Part shown: positions 51,726 through 60,765 of the stretch, one piece after another
How the letters are laid out: each line of letters starts with the position of its first letter
Numbering within the stretch: position 1 is the stretch's first letter
From: Streptomyces sp. NBC_00370
GTDB lineage: Bacteria > Actinomycetota > Actinomycetes > Streptomycetales > Streptomycetaceae
Length of the DNA stretch: 64,000 nt
NCBI RefSeq assembly: GCF_036084755.1
Contig: NZ_CP107968.1
Span: 8,254,001-8,318,000, forward strand
Reading direction: 5' to 3'
Notes under the pieces: generated by a model
The model's database searches: none
What the model was told of the DNA's origin: nothing
What the model saw: the letters and a program-made list of their open reading frames with translations, nothing else
Program-made: the position numbers and the translations under genes

Positions 51726-53228
51726 ATGAAACGACGCACAGCGCTGAAGGCCCTCGGATTCGGCATCGGCGGCTCGGTCGTCCTCGCCGGTGGTGGTTTC
51801 GGTGTCTACTACGCTGCCGCGAAGCAGGACACGGTCGGCAAGGTCGCCTTCGACAAGGCCCTGTTGATACCGCAGTTGGCGGAGTCGAAGGTTAACGCTT
51901 CGGGTGCCCGGGTCTTCGCGCTCGGCATCCAGTCGGGCCGGACCCGGTTCAAGGCCGGTTCGGAGACGAGCACATGGGGCGTGAACGGTACGTACCTCGG
52001 TCCGACGATCCGCGCGCGGCGCGGCGAGCGGGTCGAGTTCGCCGTGAGCAACGATCTGGATCAGGACACTTCGCTGCACTGGCACGGGATGCACCTGCCC
52101 GCGGCCATGGACGGCGGACCGCACCAGGTCGTCCCGGCCGGCGGGACCTGGCAACCGCAGTGGACCATCGACCAGCCCGCCGCGACGCTCTGGTACCACC
52201 CGCACGTACACGGCTCGACCGCCGACCACATGTACCGGGGCCTCGCCGGGCTGTTCATCGTCGACGACGAAGGCACCAAGGCGTCCAAGCTGCCGTCCGA
52301 GTACGGCGTGGACGACATCCCGATGATCGTTCAGGACCGTGCGTTCGACGGGGACAACGAGTTCGAGAAGCGGGTGCCGCTGGGCGGCTCGCTGGGCGTG
52401 GTGGGTGACGAGGTACTCGTCAACGGCACGATCGGTCCGTACGTCGACGTCACAACCAACCTCGTACGGCTGCGGTTGCTCAACGGCTCCAACGCCCGGC
52501 TGTACAACTTCGGGTTCTCCGACGACCGGACGTTCTCGCTCGTCGCCACCGACGGCGGCCTGCTCGCCAGAGCGTGGAACACGGAGCGCCTGTACCTCTC
52601 GCCGGGCGAACGCGCCGAGATCGTGGTCGCCTTCAAACCGGGGGAGCGAGTCGAGCTGCGCTCCTACCCGTCCGAGTACGGCGGCACTCTGGGGCGGATC
52701 GATGGCTTCGACGACCGTCTCGACATCTGCCAATTCCGGGCCGCGGCCACGCTGTCCGACGGCGCCGAAATCCCTGCCGCGCTCGGCGTCGCGCCGGACC
52801 TGGGCGGCGAAAAGGTCGCGCGGGAACGCTCCTTCGTACTCGCCTCGGACCAGATCAACGGCCGGTCGATGGCGATGGACCGCATCGACTTCGGTGTCCG
52901 CGAGGGCACCGTCGAGGTGTGGGACGTGGTCAACGACAACGGTTTCCTGCACAACTTCCACATCCACGATGTGCAGTTCCAGGTGCTGACGGTCGACGGC
53001 GGGAAGCCGGAACCACACGTGCGCGGCTGGAAGGACACCGTCCTGCTGGCACAGGGAAAGCACTACCGGCTGGCGATGCGCTTCAGTGGCTCGACCGACC
53101 CGAACGTGCCGTACATGTACCACTGCCACCTGTTGCAGCACGAGGACAACGGAATGATGGGCCAGTTCGTCGTCCTCGGCGAAGGCGAGAAGATCGGCGT
53201 CGTGCCGCAGCTGCATCATCACTCCTGA
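51726..53228 (+). CDS. Multicopper oxidase, three-domain CueO/CotA-like
   Basis: This 500-residue copper oxidase has a TAT-like signal (KRRTALKALGFGIGG). All four copper motifs are intact: HWHG (118-121), HPHVHG (158-163), HNFHIH (409-414) and HCHLLQH with axial Met477. It would oxidise phenols or Cu(I) outside the membrane with reduction of oxygen to water. It ends in a His run (LHHHS). It is divergent from the F420-type gene, with 305 bases between the start codons. Confidence 0.93.
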   Translation: MKRRTALKALGFGIGGSVVLAGGGFGVYYAAAKQDTVGKVAFDKALLIPQLAESKVNASGARVFALGIQSGRTRFKAGSETSTWGVNGTYLGPTIRARRGERVEFAVSNDLDQDTSLHWHGMHLPAAMDGGPHQVVPAGGTWQPQWTIDQPAATLWYHPHVHGSTADHMYRGLAGLFIVDDEGTKASKLPSEYGVDDIPMIVQDRAFDGDNEFEKRVPLGGSLGVVGDEVLVNGTIGPYVDVTTNLVRLRLLNGSNARLYNFGFSDDRTFSLVATDGGLLARAWNTERLYLSPGERAEIVVAFKPGERVELRSYPSEYGGTLGRIDGFDDRLDICQFRAAATLSDGAEIPAALGVAPDLGGEKVARERSFVLASDQINGRSMAMDRIDFGVREGTVEVWDVVNDNGFLHNFHIHDVQFQVLTVDGGKPEPHVRGWKDTVLLAQGKHYRLAMRFSGSTDPNVPYMYHCHLLQHEDNGMMGQFVVLGEGEKIGVVPQLHHHS

Positions 53229-53311
53229 ACTCTGCACCACAACAGGAAACGCCGGTGCCCCGCCGGGACCGCGATGTCGAGCGGTTCGTGCGCGGGCGTG
53301 CTTTCAGCGAA

Positions 53312-53345
53312 CCGCCCCCGCTCGGGTGATCCCGGGCGGGGGCGG
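53312..53345 (+). terminator. Terminator after the multicopper oxidase
   Basis: CCGCCCCCGC and GCGGGGGCGG form a perfect 10-bp stem, extended by GGG/CCC beyond a small internal mismatch. It lies 84 bases after the oxidase stop. Confidence 0.6.
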
Positions 53346-53680
53346 ACGTCGTTCAGAGGTTCGCTGAGTGAGCCGGCTTTCACCTGCCGGACATGGGTCC
53401 AGTCGACATATCTTTCGCCTGGATTTCCAGCAAAGCATCGAACTGTGTGGTGAGCCCGTTCGGCCGACGGCCCGCCGGCGCGCCGGCCGTCTCACCCCGG
53501 CCGGCCCCGGCCCCCCGTGGACCGGTGTTCCGTCGGCCGATCGGGTGTTCGTCCCCGCTTCCGCCGTTTCCTCGGGCCGTGGCGGGCATCTATCCGCTGG
53601 TGCGGACAGGCATCGCCCCATTCCGAACCGATGACAGTTCGTACCGCACCAGTGACCCCCCACACGCAAGGAGCGCGTTC
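53346..53680. other. Non-coding region upstream of the chaplin gene
   Basis: No gene is supported in these 335 bases. Parts are extremely GC-rich (53481-53520). The stretch probably contains the promoter and leader of the chaplin gene; no clear -10/-35 pair was found by eye. Confidence 0.4.
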
Positions 53681-53926
53681 ATGTCTCGACTGACAAAGGC
53701 TGCGGCCACCATCGCGGGCACCTGCCTCATCGTCCTCGGCGGTGTCGGCACGGCTGCCGCCGATCCCAACCCGCCCGTCGTCGGCGCCGCGGAAAACTCC
53801 CCGGGCGTCCTCTCGGGCGACGTCATCCAGATTCCGGTCGGCATTCCGGTCAACGCCTGCGGAGACAGCATCGACCTCATCGGTCTGCTCAACCCGGCCG
53901 CCGGCAACACCTGCGTCAACCACTGA
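53681..53926 (+). CDS. Short chaplin (hydrophobic aerial-mycelium surface protein)
   Basis: This 81-residue secreted protein has a Sec signal (SRLTKAAATIAGTCLIVLGG) cut after AAA, then one chaplin domain: AENSPGVLSGDVIQIPVGIP, with two Cys residues (NACGD, NTCVNH) that form the usual disulfide. Short chaplins self-assemble into amyloid-like films on aerial hyphae and spores. AAGGAG lies seven bases before the ATG. It is followed by a strong terminator and is transcribed alone. Confidence 0.93.
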   Translation: MSRLTKAAATIAGTCLIVLGGVGTAAADPNPPVVGAAENSPGVLSGDVIQIPVGIPVNACGDSIDLIGLLNPAAGNTCVNH

Positions 53927-53963
53927 CGCATTCGGTGGCAACGCGCCGTCGCGACAGGTGAGA

Positions 53964-53997
53964 GCGGCTCTCCGGACTGTTCAGTCCGGAGAGCCGC
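53964..53997 (+). terminator. Chaplin gene terminator
   Basis: GCGGCTCTCCGGACT and AGTCCGGAGAGCCGC form a perfect 15-bp stem with a GTTC loop, 38 bases after the chaplin stop. Confidence 0.8.
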
Positions 53998-54340
53998 GCC
54001 CACCGCTCGCCATTCCCGTGCCCGAACAGGATCGGCGGGCTTCACCGGAGCTGCCGCGCGGCGGAATTGCCGGGTGGCGTCCGGCAATTTGCCGACGGAT
54101 TTCCTGGTGCTCGCGCCCGCGGGGGCCGAGGATCGTCGGCGGTGAAGGACGGCGAACGGGAGTCGGTACGCGCCCGCTGCGGACGGCCGTCGTGCCGCGG
54201 GGCGGAACTCGTCGGGGCAGCGCGCGCTCCGTACGGTCCTCAGCGGGCCGTCCCGGCGGCGCGGCGCCCGCCGGCGTTTCCGCACGGCCCCCGGCTCTGG
54301 GCACGACGAGGCGCCGTCGCTCGACAAGAGGAGGAATGGG
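53998..54340. other. Non-coding region upstream of a small hypothetical gene
   Basis: No gene is supported in these 343 bases. The last bases carry AGGAGG, the binding site of the gene at 54341. No other signal was found. Confidence 0.4.
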
Positions 54341-54589
54341 ATGTTCGCAGTGGAGACGGCGACGACCGACGGTATGCATGAGGTCGTCCGGATCCGGGAG
54401 ACGGACGGCGACGAGGGATCCGGCAGGGCCGAGGGCGTCCAGCTCAGTGAAGCGGAGCGGGCGGAGATACACACCGCCGTACGCGCGAACCTGGATCTGC
54501 GCGGGCACGAATCCGGCCCCGCGCTGACCGAGGTGACGCTCTCCGAGACGGGGGCAAGAGTCATCGTCTGTCATATCGGACGGCGCTGA
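54341..54589 (+). CDS. Hypothetical 82-residue protein
   Basis: A strong AGGAGG lies eight bases before the ATG, which supports a real gene. The product is acidic and soluble, with LSEAERAEIHTAVRANLDLR in the middle and a beta-like end TGARVIVCHIGRR. No family was recognised. It lies just outside the NRPS region and may or may not belong to it. Confidence 0.65.
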   Translation: MFAVETATTDGMHEVVRIRETDGDEGSGRAEGVQLSEAERAEIHTAVRANLDLRGHESGPALTEVTLSETGARVIVCHIGRR

Positions 54590-54717
54590 CCTGCGCATTC
54601 GTCGGCTTCCCGATGCCCCCCTGACCATCAGGAATGCCACGGTACCGGTTCAGGAATGGGCTCAGGGAACGTAGCAGGCGTCGAAAGAACAACCCCCCCA
54701 CTTTCCAGGAGTCCACC

Positions 54718-54900
54718 ATGCAGCGCACCCCGGTCACCCTCATCGAGCGCCTCGCCGTGCTCCTCGTCCTCATGGCCGTCGTGGCGCTCGGTGGAATGGC
54801 CTCGTACGGGCCCGACGGCAGCGCCGGCGGACATGCCCAGCTGCGGGCGGACGACAAGGTGCCCACCGACCACCCCATCACGGGCGTGGTGTCGGACTGA
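54718..54900 (+). CDS. Small hypothetical membrane or secreted protein (60 residues)
   Basis: AGGAG lies six bases before the ATG. The peptide begins with LIERLAVLLVLMAVVALGG, a signal anchor or uncleaved signal peptide, followed by a hydrophilic 30-residue tail ending TDHPITGVVSD. Its 3' end overlaps the convergent SARP gene by 23 bp. Function unknown. A secreted peptide or membrane-bound signal near the NRPS cluster is possible. Confidence 0.6.
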   Translation: MQRTPVTLIERLAVLLVLMAVVALGGMASYGPDGSAGGHAQLRADDKVPTDHPITGVVSD

Positions 54901-57900
54901 CCGGTTCAGGTGGGCGACGACGGCGCTCCACCGGCACCCCTAATCGTGCGAACACCGTCTCGGCGGCGGCGCGGTGCGCACCGGCGGTGTCGTCGTCGCC
55001 GAGCGCACCGGCCGCCGTGGCCATGCCCGCCAGGGCGTACGCCTCCTCCGTGCGGAAGCTGACGGAGGTGGCCGCCCGGTAGGCCTCGCTGTGCTGGCGC
55101 ATCGCCTCCTCGTGCCGGCCACGGCTGTGGAACAGGCGTCCCAGGATGTTCCGCGCCTTGGCCTGGCGCAGCGGCGACCTGCTCTGTTCCACCTGTTCCT
55201 GGGCCTGCCGGGTCAAGCGGTCCGCCCACACGGGGTCCCCCGAGCAGTAGCCGATCTCGGCCGACAGGGCCATGGCCAGGGCCATCAGGCCGGGTTCGTT
55301 GCTGTCCTCGCACAGGCCGCGCGCCTGTGCCAGGCACTCCTCCGCCCCGACGAGGTCGCGCAGGCCGATCCGGGCGAGAGCCAGGTCCGTCTGGATCGAC
55401 AGGGCGCTCTCGTGCCGGCCCAGCCCGTCGAGCAGCGAGACGGCACGCTGCCCCGCCTCGGCCGCTTCCCGGTAGCGGCCCCACTGCTCGTAGAGCGTGC
55501 TGAGCGCGGTCAGTGTGTCCGCCTGGGCACGGGGGCTGTCGAGGTGCTGTTCCAGGGCTGCCGCTTGCCGCAGATGGCCGAGCGCCTCGGGGAACCGCCC
55601 CAGGAGGCTCTTGCACAGGCCCAGCGTGCCCTGGGCGTGCGCCTCGGTGTGCCGGTCGCCGACCTCCATGGCGAGATCAAGACCCGATGTGGCCGCCTCG
55701 ATGCCTTCGGCGAACCGGCCCAGTTTCCAGCACGCGACGCCGAGGTTGGCCAGGCTCACACTGAGCAGCTGGGTGTCCTCCAGCTTCCGCGCGCACTGCA
55801 CGGCGATCCGGGTGAATTCCTCGAACTCGTCGAGCGCTCCGAGTGAGTTGAGGTAGAAGGCGAGGTTCCGGCTCAGGCCCACGGCATGCCGGTACTGCCC
55901 GACGGAGGCGGCGTAGTGGACCACGTTGGCCAGGGCGGTGTGTTCCCTGGCGAACCACGTCTTCGCACCGTCCGCCCGCACCAGCGCTCCCAGCTGTACC
56001 GGCGGAAGATCGAGTCCGGTGGGCCGATGGCTGCGGCCCGGGTACAGGATGTCGCAGGCAGCCTCGGTGGCGGCCAGGTAGTAGTCCAGCAGGCGCTTCG
56101 ACGTGGCGTCCCGCTCCTCGGCGGCCACGTCCTCGCACAGACTGCGGGCGTAGCTGCGCACCAGGTCGTGGTAGGTGTACCGGCCGGCCTCCGGCTGTTG
56201 CAGAAGGTGCGCGTCGAGCAGGTGCTCCAGCTGGTCCTCGGTCTCCTGCTCGCCCTGAGCCAGCACGGCCCCCGCCGAGTGGGCGTCGAAATCCGGACCG
56301 GGGTGCAGTGACAGCGTGCGGAAGGTCCGGCGGCACTCCTCGGGCAGCACCTGGTAGGACAGCCGCAGGGTGGGAGCCACCCCGCGGCGTCCGGAGTTGA
56401 GCTCGCTGAGCTTGCGGTTCTCGTCGCGGAGCCGTTCGACCAGATAACTCAGCGCCCAGGTGCGCCGGTTGCTGAGCCGCGCCGTCGCGATGCGCAGCGC
56501 CAGCGGCATGTGATCGCACAGCTGGGTCAGTTCCCGGCTGGCCGCCGGCTCGGCCCCGACCCGCTCCGGGCCGAGCAGCCGGGCGACGAACTGCATGCTC
56601 TCCTCGGGTTCGAGCACGTCGATGGAGATCCACTCCGCGCCGTCGAGTTCGACCAGGCGGGCGCGGCTGGTGACCAGCACCAGGCAGCCCGGAGTGGTGG
56701 GCAGCAGCCGGCTCACCAGCGCGGTGTCGTTGCCAACGTTGTCGAGGAGTAGAAGGACGCGGCGCCGGGCCAGGACCGCGCGCCATAGGAGTTCCTTGTC
56801 GACCACATGGTCGGGGATACGATCCTGCGCGACGCCGAAGGAGCGCAACAGGACCTCCAGCGCGGCGCTGAGCGTGACCGGCCGCTCGTCCCGCGAGAAG
56901 CCCCGGAGGTTCAGATACAACTGGCCGCCGGGGTACTCGTCGGCGAGTTGGTGGGCCGCGTGCACCGCGAGCGAGGTCTTGCCGGTGCCGCCCATCCCGT
57001 CGATGGCGATGACACGGGAGCGCAGGGCGTCCTGACGTGCCGTCTCAAGCAACTGGCGCAGTTCCTTGCCCCTGCCGACGAAGTCGACGAGGTCGAACGG
57101 GAGCGTACGGGGCACGGCGGTCACCGCGGGCCCGGATTCCGCCAACGCGCTTGGCGCCGCCTGCGCGTTGCTGCGGGCGGGGGCTTCCACCGGGTCGGAG
57201 TCCGTACGCTCGACCAGGATCTCCTCGTACAGCTTGGCCACATGCGGGTCCGGATCCACGCCGAGCTCCGCGGCCAGCGCCCTGCGCAGCCGCTCGTACT
57301 CGGTGAGCGCCTCGGCCCGTCTGCCGGAGCGGAACAGCGCCTGCATCAGCAGGCCGCACAGCCTCTCCCGGAGCGGATGCCGGCCGGTGTACTCCCGGAG
57401 CTCGCCGATGAGTTCGGCGGGCCGCCCGGAGGTCAGCCGCAAGTCGAAGTACCGTTCCACGACCGAGAGATGATGCTCCTCCATGGCCCGTGCGACGGAC
57501 TCGATGACGCCGTCGCCGATCCCGGAGAGCACCGGGCCCCGGCGCAGCGCGATGGCGGCGCCGAGCAGGTCCGCGGCTTCCTCGTTGCTGCCGCGCCGGG
57601 CGAGCGCTTCGCCTTCGCGGACCTTCGCGGTGAACTCGGCCGCGTCCAGCGGCGTGTCCCTGGCGATCGCGTACCCGGGGCCGTCGGTGATCAGCACACG
57701 GGTGCCGTCGGGGATGCGGCGGCGCAGTTCGCTGATGGCCTTGCGGACCTGGTGCGAAGCGGTTGCCGGGGGCTCTTCCGGCCAGGCGGCGTCCACCAGC
57801 CGGTCCACCGTCAGCAGCCGACCCGGCTCCAGCAGGAGCACGGCGAGGATGCGCCGGGGGATGGGGCCGCCGAGATCCAGCCGACGCTCGCCGACCCAGC

Positions 57901-57991
57901 CCTCCAGCGGGCCGAGGATACGGAAGCACAGTGCCGGCGCGGACTCCGAGCCTGTGAGTGCGCCTTCGGGCGTGCCGCCACGTGTGCTCAC
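54878..57991 (-). CDS. SARP-family regulator with NB-ARC and TPR domains; TTA codon
   Basis: This ~1037-residue AfsR-like activator has a winged helix (~25-105, with LLTVDRLVDAAWP), a bacterial transcription activator domain (~110-262), an NB-ARC ATPase with GMGGTGKTSL near 333-342, and TPR repeats to the C-terminus. GTG 57991 has better spacing to GGAGGGAG than GTG 57997. The leucine codon at 54943-54941, about 20 residues from the end, is TTA, so its translation depends on the bldA tRNA. SARP genes of this type switch on adjacent antibiotic clusters; the NRPS genes to the right are likely targets. Confidence 0.92.
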   Translation of the reverse strand: MSTRGGTPEGALTGSESAPALCFRILGPLEGWVGERRLDLGGPIPRRILAVLLLEPGRLLTVDRLVDAAWPEEPPATASHQVRKAISELRRRIPDGTRVLITDGPGYAIARDTPLDAAEFTAKVREGEALARRGSNEEAADLLGAAIALRRGPVLSGIGDGVIESVARAMEEHHLSVVERYFDLRLTSGRPAELIGELREYTGRHPLRERLCGLLMQALFRSGRRAEALTEYERLRRALAAELGVDPDPHVAKLYEEILVERTDSDPVEAPARSNAQAAPSALAESGPAVTAVPRTLPFDLVDFVGRGKELRQLLETARQDALRSRVIAIDGMGGTGKTSLAVHAAHQLADEYPGGQLYLNLRGFSRDERPVTLSAALEVLLRSFGVAQDRIPDHVVDKELLWRAVLARRRVLLLLDNVGNDTALVSRLLPTTPGCLVLVTSRARLVELDGAEWISIDVLEPEESMQFVARLLGPERVGAEPAASRELTQLCDHMPLALRIATARLSNRRTWALSYLVERLRDENRKLSELNSGRRGVAPTLRLSYQVLPEECRRTFRTLSLHPGPDFDAHSAGAVLAQGEQETEDQLEHLLDAHLLQQPEAGRYTYHDLVRSYARSLCEDVAAEERDATSKRLLDYYLAATEAACDILYPGRSHRPTGLDLPPVQLGALVRADGAKTWFAREHTALANVVHYAASVGQYRHAVGLSRNLAFYLNSLGALDEFEEFTRIAVQCARKLEDTQLLSVSLANLGVACWKLGRFAEGIEAATSGLDLAMEVGDRHTEAHAQGTLGLCKSLLGRFPEALGHLRQAAALEQHLDSPRAQADTLTALSTLYEQWGRYREAAEAGQRAVSLLDGLGRHESALSIQTDLALARIGLRDLVGAEECLAQARGLCEDSNEPGLMALAMALSAEIGYCSGDPVWADRLTRQAQEQVEQSRSPLRQAKARNILGRLFHSRGRHEEAMRQHSEAYRAATSVSFRTEEAYALAGMATAAGALGDDDTAGAHRAAAETVFARLGVPVERRRRPPEPVSPTPRP

Positions 57992-58192
57992 GAGCACTCT
58001 CCCTCCAGCGCACGAGTACGAGGCCCGCTTGCTCCGCCCGAAGCATAGACGTGGTTACTGGTCAGCGGTACACCGCTCATCGGTACACCGACGGGAGCGG
58101 AACAGGAATGAGCCGTTCAAGAATGCGGCGACTCCCCATCCGAGAGAGCGCCGCTTCGCCGCGGTGTGCTCCGTGCCCCGAGGGTGAACGAC

Positions 58193-59440
58193 ATGAAGGA
58201 AAATCTGCTGTTGGGCCTGCGGCTCCGGAGCGGCATGACACAGGAGGAGCTCTCCGATTCCTCCGGTATCAGCGTCAGAACCATCCGCAACTTCGAACGC
58301 GGGGTGATCCGGCGTCCGCGCCGGAGCTCGGTGGACATGCTGTTGGACGTGCTGGACCCGAGGCTGAAGGAGAAGCTGCGGTCGGCCGCCGTGGAGGAAC
58401 TGGGCACGCCGGTCGGCATGGCCGCAGAGTGGCTGAAAGTGCTCGGCGACGAGCCGGCGACCTGGCGGGGCGGCCGGCCGCCGCGCTCGTCCCTCGTCGG
58501 GCGGGACACCCAGGTGGCACTCCTGGGCCGGCTGCTCCTTGAGCGGCAGGTCGTCGTGGTCACCGGTGCGGGCGGTGCGGGCAAGTCCCGGGTGGCGCTC
58601 GCCGCCGCCGAGGAGGTCGGCGGACGGCTCGGCGAGGGAGTGGCCGTCGTCGACCTGGGACGGATTCCCCAGGAGCGGTGCACGGGCGTCGACGCGGCGC
58701 TGGAGCGGGCCGAGGAGGCCGTCGCCGAGGTGCTCGGGGTGCGCCTCGTCACCGGGAGCCGGCAGCGACTGGTGCTGGTCCTCGACAATGCCGAGCACCT
58801 GCGAAGGACGACCGCGCGGCTGGTCGACCGGCTGCTGGCGCGCTTTCCGGAGGCACATGTGCTGGTGACGGCCCGTCGGCCGCCCGAGCTGGCCGGCACG
58901 ACCCTGCACGAAGTGGCGCCGCTCGCCCCGGCCGCGGCGGTGGAGCTGCTGGTGAGCCGGGCCGGCGGCGAATGCCCGGACCTGGACCTGTCCGGGCAGG
59001 GGGAGCGGCTCGGGGCCCTGGTCTCCCTGCTGGACGGCCTGCCGCGTCTCATCGAGTTCGCCGCGCGCAGGCTACGGATCGTTCCGCTGGACCTGTTGCT
59101 GGCGGGCGGCCGGACGCTTCGGCTGCTCGGCTCGGACGACCCGCGCGTCCTGCCGCACCAGCGCAGCCCCGAGGCCAGCCTCCGGTGGAGTCTCGACCTG
59201 CTGGGGGAGCGGCACGAGCGGCTGCTCGTCCAGCTGGCGCGCGACGCTGACGCACGCCCCGGGGCGGGCGGAGTCGAGGCGGCCCCGGGGGGAATCACCG
59301 AACTGGAGGACTTCGGGTTGCTGGCGGACCTCGCCGAGACCTCGCTGCTGCAGGTGGACCGGGGCAGCCGCTACCGGTACCGGATGCTCCGTCATGTACG
59401 GGCGCTGCTCGACGACTCGGTAGCCGTCGCCACCCCCTGA
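58193..59440 (+). CDS. XRE-family regulator with AAA/NB-ARC-like ATPase domain
   Basis: This 415-residue protein has an N-terminal XRE helix-turn-helix (LRSGMTQEELSDSSGISVRT) to about residue 60 and an ATPase domain with Walker A TGAGGAGKSR near residues 124-132 and a Walker B-like LVLVLDNAEH. No TPR or C-terminal effector follows, so it is shorter than typical XRE/AfsR proteins. GAGGG precedes the ATG at 58193. It is divergent from the SARP gene and overlaps the convergent MFS gene by 49 bp. Confidence 0.85.
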   Translation: MKENLLLGLRLRSGMTQEELSDSSGISVRTIRNFERGVIRRPRRSSVDMLLDVLDPRLKEKLRSAAVEELGTPVGMAAEWLKVLGDEPATWRGGRPPRSSLVGRDTQVALLGRLLLERQVVVVTGAGGAGKSRVALAAAEEVGGRLGEGVAVVDLGRIPQERCTGVDAALERAEEAVAEVLGVRLVTGSRQRLVLVLDNAEHLRRTTARLVDRLLARFPEAHVLVTARRPPELAGTTLHEVAPLAPAAAVELLVSRAGGECPDLDLSGQGERLGALVSLLDGLPRLIEFAARRLRIVPLDLLLAGGRTLRLLGSDDPRVLPHQRSPEASLRWSLDLLGERHERLLVQLARDADARPGAGGVEAAPGGITELEDFGLLADLAETSLLQVDRGSRYRYRMLRHVRALLDDSVAVATP

Positions 59441-60765
59441 CCCTCCGTCTCCCCGTTCGGGCCGCGGCCTTCTCTATCGGGATCGAGGCCATCTCTGTCC
59501 GCATCAGGACGCTCCCGGTCCATCTCCTTCCACTCGGGCCGCAGGACCGGCAGCATGGTCGCGGCGAACGCCAGGATGCCCCCGCCGAGCAGCACCGGCA
59601 CCAGCCCGACCACGCCGACCAGCACGCCCGCGAGGGCCGCGCCGGCCGGGATGCCCGCCCACGCGAGTGAGTCGCCCGTGGCCACCACCCGGCCGAGCAG
59701 CTGGCGGGGGATCCGTTCGAAGATGACCGCGCTCGTGATCGGGTTGAGGAACCCGGCGCCGAATCCGCCGATCGCCACCACAGGGGCCGCCACCCACAGG
59801 GGCGCCCCTGTGGCCAGCACGATGAACCGCGGCGCGCCCGCGATCACGAAGCACACGACGAACACCAGTCGGCGCGGCAGGCGTTGGGCGACCGCGGTCG
59901 CGACGAGGCTGCCGCAGACGGCGGACGCGCCCATGACCGTGCTCAGCACGCCGATCGCCGCGGGACCGCCGTGGCCCGAGCGGGCCCAGACCGGGACGAG
60001 CACACTGGTCCAGCCCGCGCTGAGCAGGTTGGTGACCCCGATGACGACGAGCATGGAGAGTACGAGCGGCTCGCCGCGCAGCCACCGGAACCCCTCGGCC
60101 ATGCTCCGCCAGTAGCCCGCCCGCTCAGGCCCTCGTGCCTCCTGCCCGGCGGCGTCCCGGACGCGCCGGCGCGGCGCCAGCACCGCGATGAGCAACGAAC
60201 CCAGGGCGAACGCGCAGGCGGTGACGACGATGCCGGTCATCGGGCCGGTCACCGCGATCAGCGCCCCGCCCAGCCCCGGCCCGACCGTCATCGCGCCGTT
60301 CTCGATGACGCCGCCCACCCCGGTCGCCCGCTCCATCGCCAGCCCGGACCGCTCGGCCGCCTCGGGGATCATCACATCCTTGGCGAGGTCCCCGGGGCCG
60401 CGCGCCGCGCCGATCACCGCGACCAGGGCCAGCAGCAGGCCGAAGTGCAGCATCCCGGCCGCGTGCAGGGCGGCAAGGCTCCCCGCCGACAGCGCGCTGA
60501 CCACGTCCGTGCTCAGCGAGAGCCCACGGGGGCCGATCCTGTCGACGACCGGTCCGGACAGCGCCTTGACTGCCACGTACGGCGCCAGCTCGCAGAACGA
60601 GACCAGACCGGTCAGCGCGGCGCTCCCGGTGGTCACCAGCACGAACCACGGGAGGGCGACGGCCGAGATCCGGGTCCCGGTGTTGGCCACGGCCATCGCC
60701 GCCCACACGCCGACGATCGGCCGCCAGCTGTGGACGGCCGGCGCCTGCGCCGGCCGCGCGCTCAC
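59392..60765 (-). CDS. MFS transporter, likely exporter of the NRPS product
   Basis: This 457-residue MFS protein of the EntS/MFS_3-like type has 12 segments, starting VWAAMAVANTGTRISAVALP, and an Asp/Glu/Arg-rich cytoplasmic tail of about 40 residues. The GTG at 60765 is chosen because it overlaps the stop of the hydroxylase gene as GTGA; an upstream GTG at 60783 would overlap by 22 bases. As the last gene of the NRPS operon it probably exports the peptide. Confidence 0.87.
   Translation of the reverse strand: MSARPAQAPAVHSWRPIVGVWAAMAVANTGTRISAVALPWFVLVTTGSAALTGLVSFCELAPYVAVKALSGPVVDRIGPRGLSLSTDVVSALSAGSLAALHAAGMLHFGLLLALVAVIGAARGPGDLAKDVMIPEAAERSGLAMERATGVGGVIENGAMTVGPGLGGALIAVTGPMTGIVVTACAFALGSLLIAVLAPRRRVRDAAGQEARGPERAGYWRSMAEGFRWLRGEPLVLSMLVVIGVTNLLSAGWTSVLVPVWARSGHGGPAAIGVLSTVMGASAVCGSLVATAVAQRLPRRLVFVVCFVIAGAPRFIVLATGAPLWVAAPVVAIGGFGAGFLNPITSAVIFERIPRQLLGRVVATGDSLAWAGIPAGAALAGVLVGVVGLVPVLLGGGILAFAATMLPVLRPEWKEMDRERPDADRDGLDPDREGRGPNGETEGQGVATATESSSSART

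Noticed and set aside
51726..53228. Multicopper oxidase as the oxidase (phenoxazinone synthase) partner of the 3,4-AHBA operon
   Set aside because: It lies 21 kb away, is divergent from other genes, and its type is extracytoplasmic CueO/CotA-like. Nothing in the sequence links it to the pathway.
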